NCBI GenBank assembly: GCA_000231825.2
Contig: JH720332.1
Location: forward strand, 216,717-280,716
From: Tetrahymena elliotti 4EA
Taxonomy: Eukaryota > Ciliophora > Oligohymenophorea > Hymenostomatida > Tetrahymenidae
Length of the DNA stretch: 64,000 bases
Reading direction: 5' to 3'
In this document: positions 10,992 to 24,187 of the stretch, in pieces
Layout of the letters: every line of letters starts with the position of its first letter
Position numbering within the stretch: position 1 is the first letter of the stretch
Made by a program: the position numbers and the translations under genes
The notes under the pieces: generated by a model
Database searches by the model: none
Told to the model about the DNA's origin: nothing
The model's input: the letters and a program-made list of their open reading frames with translations, nothing else

Positions 10992-13900
10992 ATGGATTCA
11001 GTGGAGAGAATACCTGGACTTAAGTATAGAGATTCTTTAGAAGAGGATTCTTATGGAAATAAATCAATAAGCAAGTAAAGTTTTAAGAACACTCAAAATA
11101 GCAGTAGTACATTAAATTAGAATGAAATAGTTTCTGGTGATTAGCGATATTTTCCATATGAGTATGAGATATACTAAAGAAAAAATTAATAATAAATGCA
11201 GCAAGATAATTAATTTGATCAGTAAAATTAGGGTTTATTTTAGTATGAATAAGGCCAGCATTTAGAATAATTTTTATAGAATTGTTTAGCTTAAAATCCA
11301 TAAAACCTTCAACATTTTAATTAGATCGATCCTAGAAGAAGGCTATTTATATAAAACTAATAGCATTAGAATATGTAGAATTTTATTGAAAATTAAATGA
11401 GGGAGAACTAAGAAGATGAAGAAGAGGATGAATAAGAATAAAATTAATTGGATTCAGTTGAATAGTAGCAAGATATTTAATAAAATTAAGATAATGAAGA
11501 AGAGCAGGATTTAGAGGATTAATATTATGATTAAGATCATACATAAAATGATTAAAATGAAAATCTAGAGAATTATGAAGATAAATATAACTAAAATTAC
11601 CATCAAAATGAAGATGATGATGATCAAAAAGAATAGGAACATTAAGATTTAGATGAAAATGGGAATAATACTTTAGGAAGAAATGTCTTAAATTAATATC
11701 TATAAAGAGAATAGTATAAATTAATGGCTCACAAATAAAATCAATAACAAAAAGAAGAATAATTCTATGATGAAGATAATCTTGAAGATGAGGAATACGA
11801 TGAATAAAATTAATATATTGAATCATTAGTGACAGGTAAATTACTAAATGATCAACATTTTAAATATTTTTAATTAACTTTCAGTTTATCAAAAATTTTA
11901 TTTGAATAAAAATTAGAGTGTTTGAATTTCAAACTAAAATTTCATTTTTGATTTTCAAATTTTCATCAAAGAAATTATTTTAACAACTTTATTGATAGAA
12001 AAATAGGACGGAGATGAAGAAAAAGTTGGAAATTAAATTTTATAGTAATAATAAAATGAGGTTGAAGAAATAAAATAGTATTAGTCATAGATAAATCAAT
12101 AGGAGTAACATAATAATGTTTTACTTTTTAAAGATAGCTTATCTAATAACCCAAGTAAAAATCAAACTCCAACAAATTCTTAGAGATCTGAGAATTACAA
12201 TTCACTTAAATAAGAAAAGTAAAATGATTAAAAATAAAGTAAGAACCTTGATATGTAATACCAACTGCCAGTTTAAATGAATTAGTAGTTATTTTCAACT
12301 AGTATATAAAGACAGTAGTCTAATCCTCTTTTGCAATAAAAATAAGAACAAATATAAAATTAGCAGCAAGTAAATGAGGCATATTAAACCAATAAACCGT
12401 AAAAATCTTCTTAATAAGCTTAGAATTAAATTTCCAATTAATAATTTAGATAATCTAAAGAATAAGATAACCATTCAAATAGTTATAGAGATTCTGAGAA
12501 TGCATATAACTCTTAAGCAAATTCTATGATTTCTAATTAAGAAAGATAAAACACTAATAACTAAATTTAATATAGTGATTCACTTAATTCAAAGGATTCT
12601 TTTAGATCTACATAGAATGATGGTTAAAATTCAATAAGATATTCTCATCATTCTTAATAATATTAATAATAATAGTAGCTTTAAGAGCAAATATAACCAA
12701 TAGGAGAAGCAGAGGAATAAAGATAATAAGATTTCATAAAAGAGACTTATTAATAAAAACAGTAAATTTAATAGATTTATAACAGCTAAAATTAAATGTA
12801 AAATTAAAGATAAGAATAGCAAAACTATTAGCAAATTACTCCGAAATAGTCTGTTTCAAAGAGAGAAGATCATGTATCAAATGAAACTTTTTAAGTTAGA
12901 AATTAAAGTAATTTAGATGATAATTATACTTATAGAAGTAAAGAAAGTATTGAATTGACTAAGAGAAGTACTTTATCAAATGCTAGTGCTACTTAAGTAG
13001 CATAAAAATAACTATTTATGTTAAACCTTTTAGAGCAAAAGGAATAACTAAACTCTGAAAGATATAATATGCTTGTATAAGATGAAGAGATCATAGAACA
13101 AGATATTGCATCATCTCATAGGACTGATATAAGAGTAAATAGTGAAGATTATAGATAATTGAAGTAACTTATTATGAGTAAGAATCCATCTAGTCAATAA
13201 TAATATTAATATAATGAAAATAATAATTTAAAATTAGAAGAAAATATGTAATTTGGAAAATAATTAAGCACCTAATCTTAACAAACTCCTGAAAACAGGT
13301 ATAAGTAGCTTTCTTCTATAACTGGAAATAACACAAAAGAGTTATTTGAGTATTCAAATAGTTCAAATAAAAATAATTAAACAAATAATTTATTTGATTC
13401 ATAACTTAAAGCAATAGGAAGTAAGGAATGCTATGATTCAACTATTAAAAACAGATTAAAAGTAGATCTTTTTAAAAAATTAACAGATCCAACAATGGTT
13501 GGAATTTAGTAAAATGAACAATTAAACTAAAACAACAATGAATAATTCAACAATGCTAACTAGGAACAATAATTCGAATAAGATAATTTTGATAAAAATT
13601 ACATTTTGAATAATAATGTGAACAAATTATAAAGTGATTAATAAAATTACCAAGAAATTCCTAATGGCTAAAAATAAGTTAATAATTATGATTTTACTAA
13701 GAAGTAGAAAGATGAGTAGTTTTATAAGTCAGAGAAAGACTGGGGTTAAAACAAAAATGAATAAGATAAATATTTCTATTCAGAAATATCTCCTATAGAT
13801 AAAGGTCCAAGAAATAAACCAAAATATTTTACAATTAATAATAATAACACTGATTATGAAGATATTTTAAAAAGACAATAACAAGGATCTCCTCTAATTA

Positions 13901-16900
13901 ACAATGATAATAATTCTAATTAAATAACTTTTTAAAATAATTTTAACTTTTAAAGTATTTCTAATTATAAAGAATTAGCTGATGATGATTAATCTCATAG
14001 AACACCTACAAATTAGAATAAAAACTAAATACATAGATAGCAATTTAATGATATCCAAGATGCCAACTAAATGCAAAAGAATTATGATTTACCCATTTAA
14101 AAAAATGAATATAAATATAATTTTATAGAAAGAAAGCAACAACTTGAAAATCTTCAAAATGAATTACAATTAGAATAGGAAGATTAATTAGAATAAAATA
14201 AATAAGAAATTAATTAATATTAAAACACAAGTGATTTATCTCAGGTAATTTATCAACATTTTAATTAAATATTTATTTTTAACAATTTTTAAATATTTAC
14301 AATAGAAAACACCTTAGTTACAACCAGTATCTTAAGCAATTCTAAATAGATATTTGAGAAGATAGTAAATAGATAATGAATAATCAGAGCTTAATTACAT
14401 TTTAGATGAGAATAAAAATGGAGGATCAGATTAAATACATTAGATGGATCATTAAACATTTAATGAATATAATATTGCTAAATATCAAAGAAAAGTAGCT
14501 AACTACAAGCCAGATTTTATTGAGAAACTTCAAGAATATTAGCAAATGTCTGACAAAAAGAAAAGAGAGTATGAAGAATTAGAATACGAAGAACAAAACA
14601 TTCTACAAAATTATGTGAAATATAAATCACCAACACTTAGATAACCTAAGGAAAATGTTTATATGCCATCAAATACTTTAATGAAGGGTATCAATCTTAG
14701 AAAAATAAACTAGTAAATGAAAAATTAAGTAAAGAAAAGTGTAACTAATAATAACAGATAGATGAAGAAATCCTAAGATTTATCAAATATTAACACAAGT
14801 ATGAGATAGGCTTAAAATAATAGCAATTATTCTATTTATTCTCCATAAAAAAACTATTTAAACAGTAATTCTTTCAGAAATGATGCTAAAATCAGAAATG
14901 AAATGATAATGAACAATTTAAATTACTCTCCATCAAGTGAAATTGATAACTTAAATTCTTCATCTAATGAGAAACCTAATGCAAATGCAAGCTATCGTTT
15001 CACTAAAAACTTAACCAATAAAAATAATAAATAAAGTTTTAATGAAAATGTTAAAAAAAGTATGTCTCCTTACAAATAAGATTAAAATAATTATGATCCA
15101 TGCAGCTAATGCCATACTTGTAAGTAGCATCAACAAATCTCTACAAGCTTCTAAAATAATAAAAACTAAGAAATAAAAAATAAAAATTTATCATCTGGTT
15201 AACCTTCATTCTTTAATTTTTAAATTAATAATTAAGAATAGTATCAATAAAATTAGTTAGTTAATTTCCAAATGAGTGATGTAACATCTCCAATAAGTTA
15301 AATTAAAAGTAACTCCAAATCACCAATAAAGTTAGATTCTCTTGGAAATTCCCCTATAAAATTTGGCTCTCATATGAATTCACCATTAGATAAATCCACA
15401 GAAAACAATATTAAAAATAGAGGATTTGTTTATGATCCCTACAAATTTAATGGATATGACTACAGAAACATACCAAAAAAATAACCGAGTCATAATAAAT
15501 CTTAATCTATGAACTTAAATGCTACTTCAATTAGCGAGTAAAATAAACATTTTGCTTTACTTTATTTACATTTAACTTTGAAATTTTAATGACAAAAGCT
15601 TGCACCAGTTTAATCTTGAAGAAGTTGAAAAATAGTGCATTTAACATATCTAGAAGTAACAGTATGATTCTGCATAATCTTTATTAACTTAAATAGAGTC
15701 CTACATCTATCAAACTTATTAATTAAATCATCCATAAAGAATGTAAATTATTTTTAAAAATAAATATTTATTTTTAGTTTTCAATTCTTTGAATAGATAT
15801 TTTAATTATTTATTAGATATATAAATTACCTAAATGCTAGAGTCTGGTAAGGTTTGTAACAATCTAGCACTGCTATTAAATATTGTGAAAGAGGATTAAA
15901 AGAAATTTTAAAAGAGGAACTTTTCAATGATACATATATGTTCAAATATTCTTTTACTTTAAGGTAATTAGCTTAGTGTGAATGCAAAAAGATAAATTAA
16001 TTCTAATAGCAAAAATTCTATCTAACTTAAATGGAAGAATAATTAAATTATTGTGAAAAAGAATTCTCAAATTTAAATATAGAAATAGCAAGGATTTATT
16101 CAGATTTAAATAATAAATTTGGACTACACATCTGCAAAGAGCTTGCTAAAGTTTGCTAAGAATTAAAAGAGTATTAAAACGCCTGTAAATATATCAAAAT
16201 AATACAATAAAAAACTAACTGCATGTAAATTTCTTTAATTTATTCTTTTTTTTCAATTTTCTTTTTATTTGGTTTTGAATGCTATTAGCTTTAACTTTTA
16301 ATGCTTAAATAAAAATAATCCCATTTTTGAATAATAATTTTAATTCAGTTAACTTTTCAATAGTTTTAACAAGAGAAAGTTAGCTTAGCCAATCCTTTAA
16401 AAGAAATAATAGTTAACTTATTTCTTTTAAATAATTTTTTAAATGATTTGATTACCTATTATTTAAGCTCAGAAAATATACATAAATTTCAAAGAAATTG
16501 AGAAACAATTTATAAATAATTCATAGAATAGTTAAGATTTTTAAATAATTATTTTAAATGAATTAGAGATGTAGATTTATCAATGTTGTTGATAGATATG
16601 TTAATACACAGCTAATAGAAAGATGAAGCTATTGAAGAATCAAAGAAAATAATTAAATTTTTAAGAACTGTTGAAACGAATTCTGTGGTAGTAAAAGAAG
16701 AGTTGTTATTATAATGCATAGATAATTTGGCTAATCTCTACTTTGAAAGATAGGAATATGATTAATCTTCAGATTGGTTTGAATAAAGTTTACAAATAAA
16801 AACTCATTTATTTGGATAATACCATTAAATAACAGGAGTTGGTTATTTTTTATGTGGAAAAAGTCATCATAAATAAAACAATAGCGTTAAAGCTATTTAA

Positions 16901-17856
16901 AGGCTTGGAACTTGTATTTCTATTTTAGATAAACACCTCTCTCTATTTAATTTATATAGTGCTAATTCTTATCTTACAATGGCAGAAATTGCAAAGAAAG
17001 AATAAAAAATAGATGAAGCTATTAAAAATTATAAATTTGCTCTTGAAAGATTTTCTGGCATATTTGGATCAGATCATTTTAATTGTTTATGCATATTACT
17101 TAATATTATTTATCTCACCTGCAATTTCACTCAGTCAACTACTCAAATATAAGTAGTCTTTTCTGAAATAATCAAGAATACTGAAAACAAAATTAGTTTA
17201 GACAGTGTCTAAGTTCTTAATGAAATGAGTAATATCCTAAGATAACACAATTTCATATAATAGTCTTTAGAAGGTTATTTAATTGCTAGGTAAAATATTT
17301 ATCAATATTTTTTTTTCTAACTCCCTTTAATAAATCAACAAACATTTTTGAAAAATACATTTTAACTCAAATCTTTTTAGGAGGGGAGTTTTAAATATAA
17401 ATAACTTTTTTAATTTTGATGCTAATTCAAATAGTAATGTTTTAAAGTAATTGAAGGCCAAAAAGGGTACAAAATAAGTGGATGATTCATAAATCGAGTA
17501 GAATTTATTCTTAGTTTATATGAATCTAGCTAGTACCTATCAAATTCTTTAATAGCATGACAAATCAATCATGGCCTATTTCGATGCACTAAACATAAGC
17601 TAGACTATACATAAATCCTAGGAATATTAATTTAAGATTCATAACTTCTTAGCTTAATCATTCAAAGCAGTTAATAAATATTTTGAGGCACAACATCATT
17701 ACCAAGAAGCCTTAGTAATTACTTAATTCTAAAATTTATTTGATATGATTAATTATTTTAAACTAATTAAAAAAGAACATATTAAGTAAAAAAGAAGGAT
17801 TTAGCCAAGAAAAAGAGGAATTAAGACAATTAATTAAATAGTGTAAAAAGAAGTGA
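10992..17856 (+). CDS. Giant Q/N-rich protein with C-terminal TPR-like domain, about 2016 aa
   Basis: Exons 10992-11835, 11999-14244, 14306-15537, 15599-15742, 15778-16224, 16567-17289, 17381-17714 and 17776-17856 join in phase. Residues 1 to about 1440 are low-complexity Gln, Asn, Ser, Asp and Glu with acidic runs, many of the Gln encoded by TAA or TAG, and one small Cys cluster (CSQCHTC). From about residue 1440 the composition changes to helical repeats with TPR character: NARVWQGL, IKYCERGLKE, LYFERQEYDQSS, IDEAIKNYKFALERF and SNILRQHNFIQQSLEGYL. TPR domains are protein-binding scaffolds. The binding partner is unknown. The 35-bp intron at 15743-15777 and the 342-bp interval 16225-16566 are the weakest parts of the model; the latter contains an open protein-like frame (16355-16500) that may be a missed exon. 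Confidence 0.8.
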
Positions 17857-18481
17857 AAATATTTCAAAGAAAACTTCAAATTAGATAATACCTTTTGATA
17901 AATATATCTTTGAGATTAATTATTAAGAATAATAAATAGATTCATCAACAATTAAAAATTGTACTAATAAATAGTATTATTAATTTTTCAGATAGTTTAA
18001 TGTAAATTTAATTTATTAACTAAGTATTCCAATATACTAATAGATTAGGAATAATCTTAATATCTAAGTTATAAACTAATTTAATTATTTTTATTGCAAG
18101 ATTACCTTTCTTTTTTGTAATTTATTATTATAAATTTTAGTTTTATTAGGATATTTCTAAAAGTTTAAGAATACATAATAGAACAAATACTTCATTTGAA
18201 ATATTCATTTTTCAATAAAAATTATAATAACTTAACTTTTAGTAGATTAGTATGCTGTAAATTTAAAAAAAAATGAAATGATATTTAGATAAATTTGTTA
18301 CTTCACGTGTTAAAATTTTTGTAGATATTAGGATTATATAAATTTATAAATTATTAACTAATTTAATTATTTTGAAGAGAAAAATTATTTTGATATTTTT
18401 TAAAATTTAACATTAGCTTATTTTAAGCTTTAAGGATTGAGGTCATGTTTGATAATTAGTTATAAGCATTTTTGATAGAAA
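17857..18481. other. Intergenic between convergent genes
   Basis: AT-rich spacer between two convergent 3' ends. Nothing was recognised. Confidence 0.5.
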
Positions 18482-20188
18482 TCAGTTTTAATTTAGTTTT
18501 AAAGAATAATTATGAATATGTTTTTCAATTTTCAATTAGGTTAGTAGAATTTACCCATATTTTTTAATGAACAATCTATGAATCATATTTAAGCCAACAT
18601 TGCATAGCTTTTTATTCATTTATCCTTGTTTTACTTTTGAATTTTGTGAATCAGAGTTTTTAAATTATTAAATTTCTTAGTCTGAATTAAAGTTTATTTG
18701 TTAATTGTCAGAGTATTAATTTTACAAATTAGTTTAACTTTTTTATTTTATATCATTTTCTGACGATGGTTTGTTTATTTGTTTGTACGTCTTTTAAAAT
18801 TTTTCAAAGCATTCTTTCATTTTTAAAACCATCAATTAATATTTTTTTTCAGATTAACTTTCAAAATCTTTTTATCTTTGTAATTATTCAGCAATGCTCA
18901 TTATTGTTGATTAATCTGATTATTTGGATTAGGAACCTTTATTATTATTATTTGAATGCTACTTACTTCTTGATTAACTTGATTGACTATGTTCTTTTTG
19001 GTTTGTTTATTGTTTAATATCAATAGACTCAATAGAACCATGAACACGATTGTTGAATTAAATTTTATTCTATTATTATTCATAGTTATTAGTTTTTTAT
19101 TTATCTATTTATGAGTTATTAAGATAATTTTTAAGTGAATGAAGTCCATCTTCTGTTATGTATTCGTTTTTAAGGTAATGTAAGCCATTTTAATTATTTT
19201 CAAATGATTTCGTTAAGGATTAGTCTAGTTTGCTATTTTTTTATAATGAAAAACTTTGATCTTTTTGAAGACTTATAAAAGAATTCGGAGATTTGCTTTT
19301 AGAATATATAAAATTAGAAGATTTTTCTATTTTTGCTTCATTAACATTTATATTAGCATCATATCTTTTACTATTTTTTGAGTTTTTTTATACAAAAGGA
19401 TTAGAAGCATTAAATTTCAATGGATTCTATGTATCTTATACAATTTTTTAATTTAATTATTCTATTGAAACTAATGTGAATTGTGATGAATCCTATTCAG
19501 TTAGTTTGGTTAATTATTTATTTTATTAAGGAGTTTGGTTTTAATAAATCATAAATCTTTATTTTGTATTATTTGGTTTATTTTATATATTTGATTTAGA
19601 TGTAAATTATTAATATTTTGAGGAAATTTCTATGCTTATATCTCCAAAAAAGTTATCATGTTCTGTTTAAGAGTCATCATTTTAATATAAAGTAAGTCCT
19701 TTAGCAGTTCTTTAAGCCTATTAAAATTGAGGGCTTTAACTTTTATACTATGAAGAGGTACTTTATGGATGAAATGCTCTATTAGATACAAATAATTCAT
19801 TCTTCAGATTTTATTATTGGAATTAATGCTAATTCAAGTTGCTTCTGTCTATAGATGATCCTAATACAAATCTACTATTTGTATCTAATTCATCTTGAGA
19901 AAGTTGTCTCACACATCTATTTTTTTTATATATTTTTCGAATTTAACTTCCAAAGGCTTAATTTATCTAATTTGTTTCTTAATCTATGCTTTAAGAAAGA
20001 AACTTTTTACTAAATTAAGGTAGATTCTATTTCAGGTTAAGTAAATTCCTCCCTCTGTTTTAGTTTAGTTGTTATCCTTGCTGAGGCTGCAGCTAAACAT
20101 TATTTTCTTCTATTTACTTTTTGAATAAAGACACTCCATTGTTTAAAATGTTCTTCTGGTTTTGTTAAAATGAGTAAATTTACTTCAT
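18482..20188 (-). CDS. Hypothetical N/Q-rich protein, 568 aa, single exon
   Basis: On the minus strand ATG at 20188 opens 569 uninterrupted codons ending in TGA at 18482. The protein is rich in Gln, Asn, Ser and Lys throughout. Two parts are less repetitive: a basic segment near residues 85-105 (IRKIYKKNRCVRQLSQDEL) and a helical, mixed-charge C-terminus from about residue 430 (QLQRQKDFESQSEKKY and MIHRLFIKKYGQILLTQLK). I recognise no domain. The lack of introns over 1.7 kb, without a single in-frame TGA, supports a real gene. Confidence 0.75.
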
Positions 20189-22069
20189 TTTTTTGTCTTT
20201 ATCTATATAAATTATTATTTAATTATTTTTCATGCTTTATAAAATTGTATTGAAATGAACAAACAATAAAAGTTTAGATATTCTTTAAAAATCATATTAT
20301 TTTCAATCAGATTTTATCATTAAATCTAAAAATTATAAATTTATTTCATTCAAATCATAAATACAATATGTATGTACCCTATTCGTTTTTTGTTGATCTT
20401 AAAAGATTAGTAGAAGGTGCAAATCCTCTATTATTGTAATTCCAATTTTTGTTATTTTGCAAATCTTGTAAAACTTTTTTTGTTGAAGAAGCTTAATTTT
20501 ATCCTAAAATGACTACCTAATTTAAGTTAAAGTGAATAAATATGTAATTTACTATTTAAACCATGCAAAAATGACAAATTTGCTTCATTTTTGAACAAAT
20601 AAGAGTGAATTTAATTGGTTTTTATTGTTTAGTAGATCAAATATAAATAATGTATTTCTAATCAAAATTTACTTCGTTTTAAGATTAGGAGTTATCAAGC
20701 TCATAAGGATTAAATTTAAAATTCATTCTAAAATAGAGAGGAGCAAAATGCTTGAATGACTAATCTAAAATTATATTGAAATCTTTTAAAAAGATTTTTA
20801 ACTAAAATATTTTGAAAAGAGATTACTTAGCTAAACCAATTAATATTTTCAATAGTATTATCTAATCAAATTTATTAAAAGGTATTGCTTAATCTAGCTA
20901 CGTAAAATATTTATTTAATTTTTTAATAGCCTTCTGATTTTTTCTGTGATTTCTTATTTATCTGTTAATTGTCCCTAACGACCATCAATCAATTCATCAT
21001 AAATGAACAAAATTTATTTTTTATGGATCTAATTTAATAGATTTCTATATATAAACAAAATATAACCTTTGATTATATTCTTGCTATTTGCTATACTTAC
21101 TCATATTATTAAGATTTAGAAATGCAATTATAAAACAAAATTATTAATTGAAAGTAAATTTGTTATTTTTCTAAATAACTTATCCTTTAAATAGAATCCA
21201 TAAAATAGTCCAACATTTTAAATAGTAAATTAAAATATCATTTTAAGTTCCAAAGAATATTTAAAAGTAATTTACTATTTATAAAAAGTTAAAAGCTTAA
21301 AAAATGTTAAATACCATAAATCCTCATTAATTAAAACATTTTTATTCAAAATTTTTTTAAATTCTTATGGATTTTATTGAGTTTTCTAATTAAGGATTCT
21401 ATCATAAGAGAAAAATTTTATTGGTTTCAAAAAATTATTTTTTTAACACGATAATTTCCATAAAAATAAATACTCATATTAAAAAATTATTACATGAATA
21501 CTTCTCTTTTTTCTAAACTTTATCTTCCAATTACCTTTATTCTTGTTAATTATTTTCGTATTTTCTTTAATAAAAATTTTAACTTGATAAACTATTGTTA
21601 TTGTAAATTATAACAATTTAAACCCATTTGTACTTTTTGATATAAAATATACTTTAAAGGTGTTTATTGTCAATATTTTTTCCATTTTTTTGAAAATTTC
21701 ATTAATTTATTTGATGATTATTTAGATTAAATACATATTTTTTCCATAAACACAAAATAACTTTTTTTCATCCATAATAATTTCTTTTTTTTCTTATTCA
21801 ATTTAAAGTATGTACTATCAGCACTCATGTTAAAGGACAAAAAAATTCCTGTTATAAAATATTTTTGATAAAATTAAAAAGAAATATTGAATTGATACAA
21901 TTTTAAAATATTTCAAAAGTATCTTTTAAAAATTAAAATAAATTATGCATGTCAATAACACTTCTATCAAGATTTAAACAATAACATACATCTTTTATAT
22001 AAATTTTATCATTTCTTCAAATTTTAGATTGTGATTTAAATTTTTTAGTAATTTTTACTGTTTGGATTG
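20189..22069. other. Gene-poor AT-rich stretch
   Basis: No gene could be supported. A 55-codon frame at 20368-20535 (MYVPYSFFVDLK...) and TGA-free frames at 20656-21380 exist, but composition and lack of consistent splice sites leave them within chance expectation. Confidence 0.45.
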
Positions 22070-22290
22070 ATATCTAGCCATTTCTAATATGATTATGATG
22101 GCCTCATCCAGCATTTCTTTCACCATAATAACTTTTCCTAGATTTTCGTGGCAAGTATCATTTTTAGGATTGATTGCAAGGCATTTCTAATATGATTTGA
22201 TGCATGCCTTTCCCATAATAAGCATTTCCTAGATTATTGTGGCAAGTATCTTACTTAGGTTTGATTTCGAGGCATTTCTAATATGATAAA
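22070..22290 (-). pseudogene. Decayed tetratricopeptide-repeat (TPR) fragment
   Basis: Read on the minus strand, 22290-22200 translates to a TPR segment containing CLEIKPKQDTCHNNLGNAYY. A second unit, 22190-22090, is recognisable only after a frame change and contains an in-frame TGA (PKND-TGA-type break, then RKSYYGERNAG). The string gcatttctaatatgat recurs near 22079, 22190 and 22271 as the repeat boundary. TPRs with NLGNAYY-type cores are common in ciliate genomes. With frameshifts, a stop and no flanking exons, this is a relic rather than a gene. Confidence 0.6.
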
Positions 22291-22552
22291 AAGACAATAT
22301 TTCATAGACTTGAAGAGAAAGAGCTTCAACACAAATAAAATCTGTAAAAGATAGAGCAATAGATTGGTGAACTTGCTAATAGATTCGAACAGGACTCTCT
22401 AAGGAGGAACAACAAAAACTTATGTTCTCTTAAATAATATAAAAATAAACCTACTATTAAATAGATATTATCATTAATAATGAAAATATTAAATCTAAAG
22501 CCTGTAAAATATATTTTGGCTAATACCTTCAGGTTTATTCCTAAATATATGT
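22272..22552 (+). pseudogene. Possible coiled-coil gene fragment
   Basis: On the plus strand, directly abutting the TPR relic, a frame reads LEEKELQHKQNLQKIEQQIG followed by ELANRFEQDSLRRNN and runs to TGA at about 22550. The heptad-like Leu/Ile/charged pattern suggests a coiled coil. No start or flanking exon was found. The composition decays after residue 65. I read it as a gene fragment joined to an unrelated relic on the other strand. Confidence 0.35.
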
Positions 22553-24187
22553 GATAAAAATTTTGTTTATTTTTATTCTAAAATGATTTTTTATGAGATA
22601 AGAAAGGTAGTATTTTATAGATCAATCATTAAAAATTTAAATATCACTCAAGCAATCAGAATACAATAAAACTTAAATATTACTCAAAAAATTATTGTTT
22701 TGGCTGTATAAATTTTGTTTGCGTTTTTTAATTTTAAAATTTTATAAAAACTCTAAAAAGAAATTGAGTGAAGAAGTATAATGTTAAAAGTTTAATTCAA
22801 AAATAAAAGATATTTTTTAAGGAAAGAAATATTTGCTTAATTCTTGATTTTAAAAATTATTCTTTTTGCTAAACCAAAATATTTTATTAGCATTTCATTA
22901 TTTTTTTAATTGGAGTTAACAAGCAAGAAACTTTATCATTGATTAAAAAATTAGGAACTCTCTTAACTTTTCTGATATATTGCACACAATATTAATAATG
23001 AAAAGATTTCATGTTTGAACATTCAAAATAAGACTTAGGAAAATGTTTTTATTCATTTCCTTATAATTAAAAGCATAATTATTTAAAATTAGTTAATTAA
23101 ATAGATTTTTAACATTTAATGAAAACTCTCACAAGCTAAAACCAAAAATTTAGTTAAAATTTTTTTTATTTTTTGCACCCCATTTGTGGCAGGATGCTTA
23201 ACACTAATAGAGATTTAGGTGAAAATTTATTTAGCTGAAAAATTTAATTGGTGCTTGGTGCACTTACTAATAACAAGGAATTTATTAAAGGTCTTTTAAA
23301 ATCTGATTTTAATAAACTTTATGAAATTTATTATTTTTTAAACATATTAATGAATATAAAAAAAATATTTTATAAATCTTAATAATTTTAGGATAATTGT
23401 GGTTTTGCTTTACTAATTTGAAATAAAAATGAATTTATAAACATTTATTAAATGAACATATTGTAAAAATAAAATTGTGAATTCATTATTAGAAAATAAT
23501 ATTAAATGGGTTTAGATGTATAAGTAGATTGTTTGTTTATTATTCAAAAAAGATAAAACAAAATTATACAAACTAGTATCAAAGTAGAAATAAAAAATCA
23601 ATAATAAATTTACTATTAGATTTTGATAAGTTAATTAATTTTAAATCCTTAAAATTTATTTTTTTTGTTTGATTAAAGAAACTTAACCTAATTGAGTAAA
23701 ATAATAACAAATTATAATTTTAAATTTGGATTTATAAATAATGAATAAGATTAATATGTGCAAATAAATAGTACATTATGTCATATCTGTCTAAATTTAA
23801 TTAATTTGAGACAAAATATTACATGGTGTTACATAAGTATTTTAGATAAAAATAACTAAAAACATCCAGTATATTTTTTATTGGTGGATTAAATTTTTCA
23901 AGGTTGCTTTTTATATAATCTAGCTAGATTTTTTCATTTTTTTTAATCAGTATAGGATAGAACTAGAAGCTGGTGGTGTATTTAACTGAAAGCATTTATA
24001 TTTGCCAAGTAAATAACTATTGAGAGTTTGAAAAATATTCTTTCACTAATAAAATGAATGAAATGTTTCTAAATTTTTTATTATTTTTGATGAGAAAAAT
24101 AACATTCAGTAAATTTTCTATTAAAAAAAATAAGGAGAAATAAATATATTTTTATTTAATATATTTATATACATAATAATAAGAAAT
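22553..24187. other. Gene-poor AT-rich stretch
   Basis: No supported gene. A locally less AT-rich patch at 23175-23275 (around gcaccccatttgtggc) gives no convincing protein in any frame. Confidence 0.45.

Noticed and set aside
11383..11826. Minus-strand ORF opposite the Q/N-rich gene (His/Ile/Leu-rich)
   Set aside because: Antisense of Gln/Asn/Asp codons; the composition is fully explained by the plus-strand gene.
11829..12006. Alternative splice of the Q/N-rich gene using GTGACAGG as donor
   Set aside because: A GTAAAT donor at 11836 with acceptor at 11998 also keeps the frame and matches the donor style of the other introns better.
20368..21380. Series of TGA-free frames that might be exons
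   Set aside because: No consistent GT...AG junctions link them and the composition is spacer-like; within chance expectation.
22370..22400. agattcgaacagg resembles a tRNA T-arm
   Set aside because: No acceptor stem, D-arm or anticodon arm can be folded around it, and it lies inside a coiled-coil-like reading frame.
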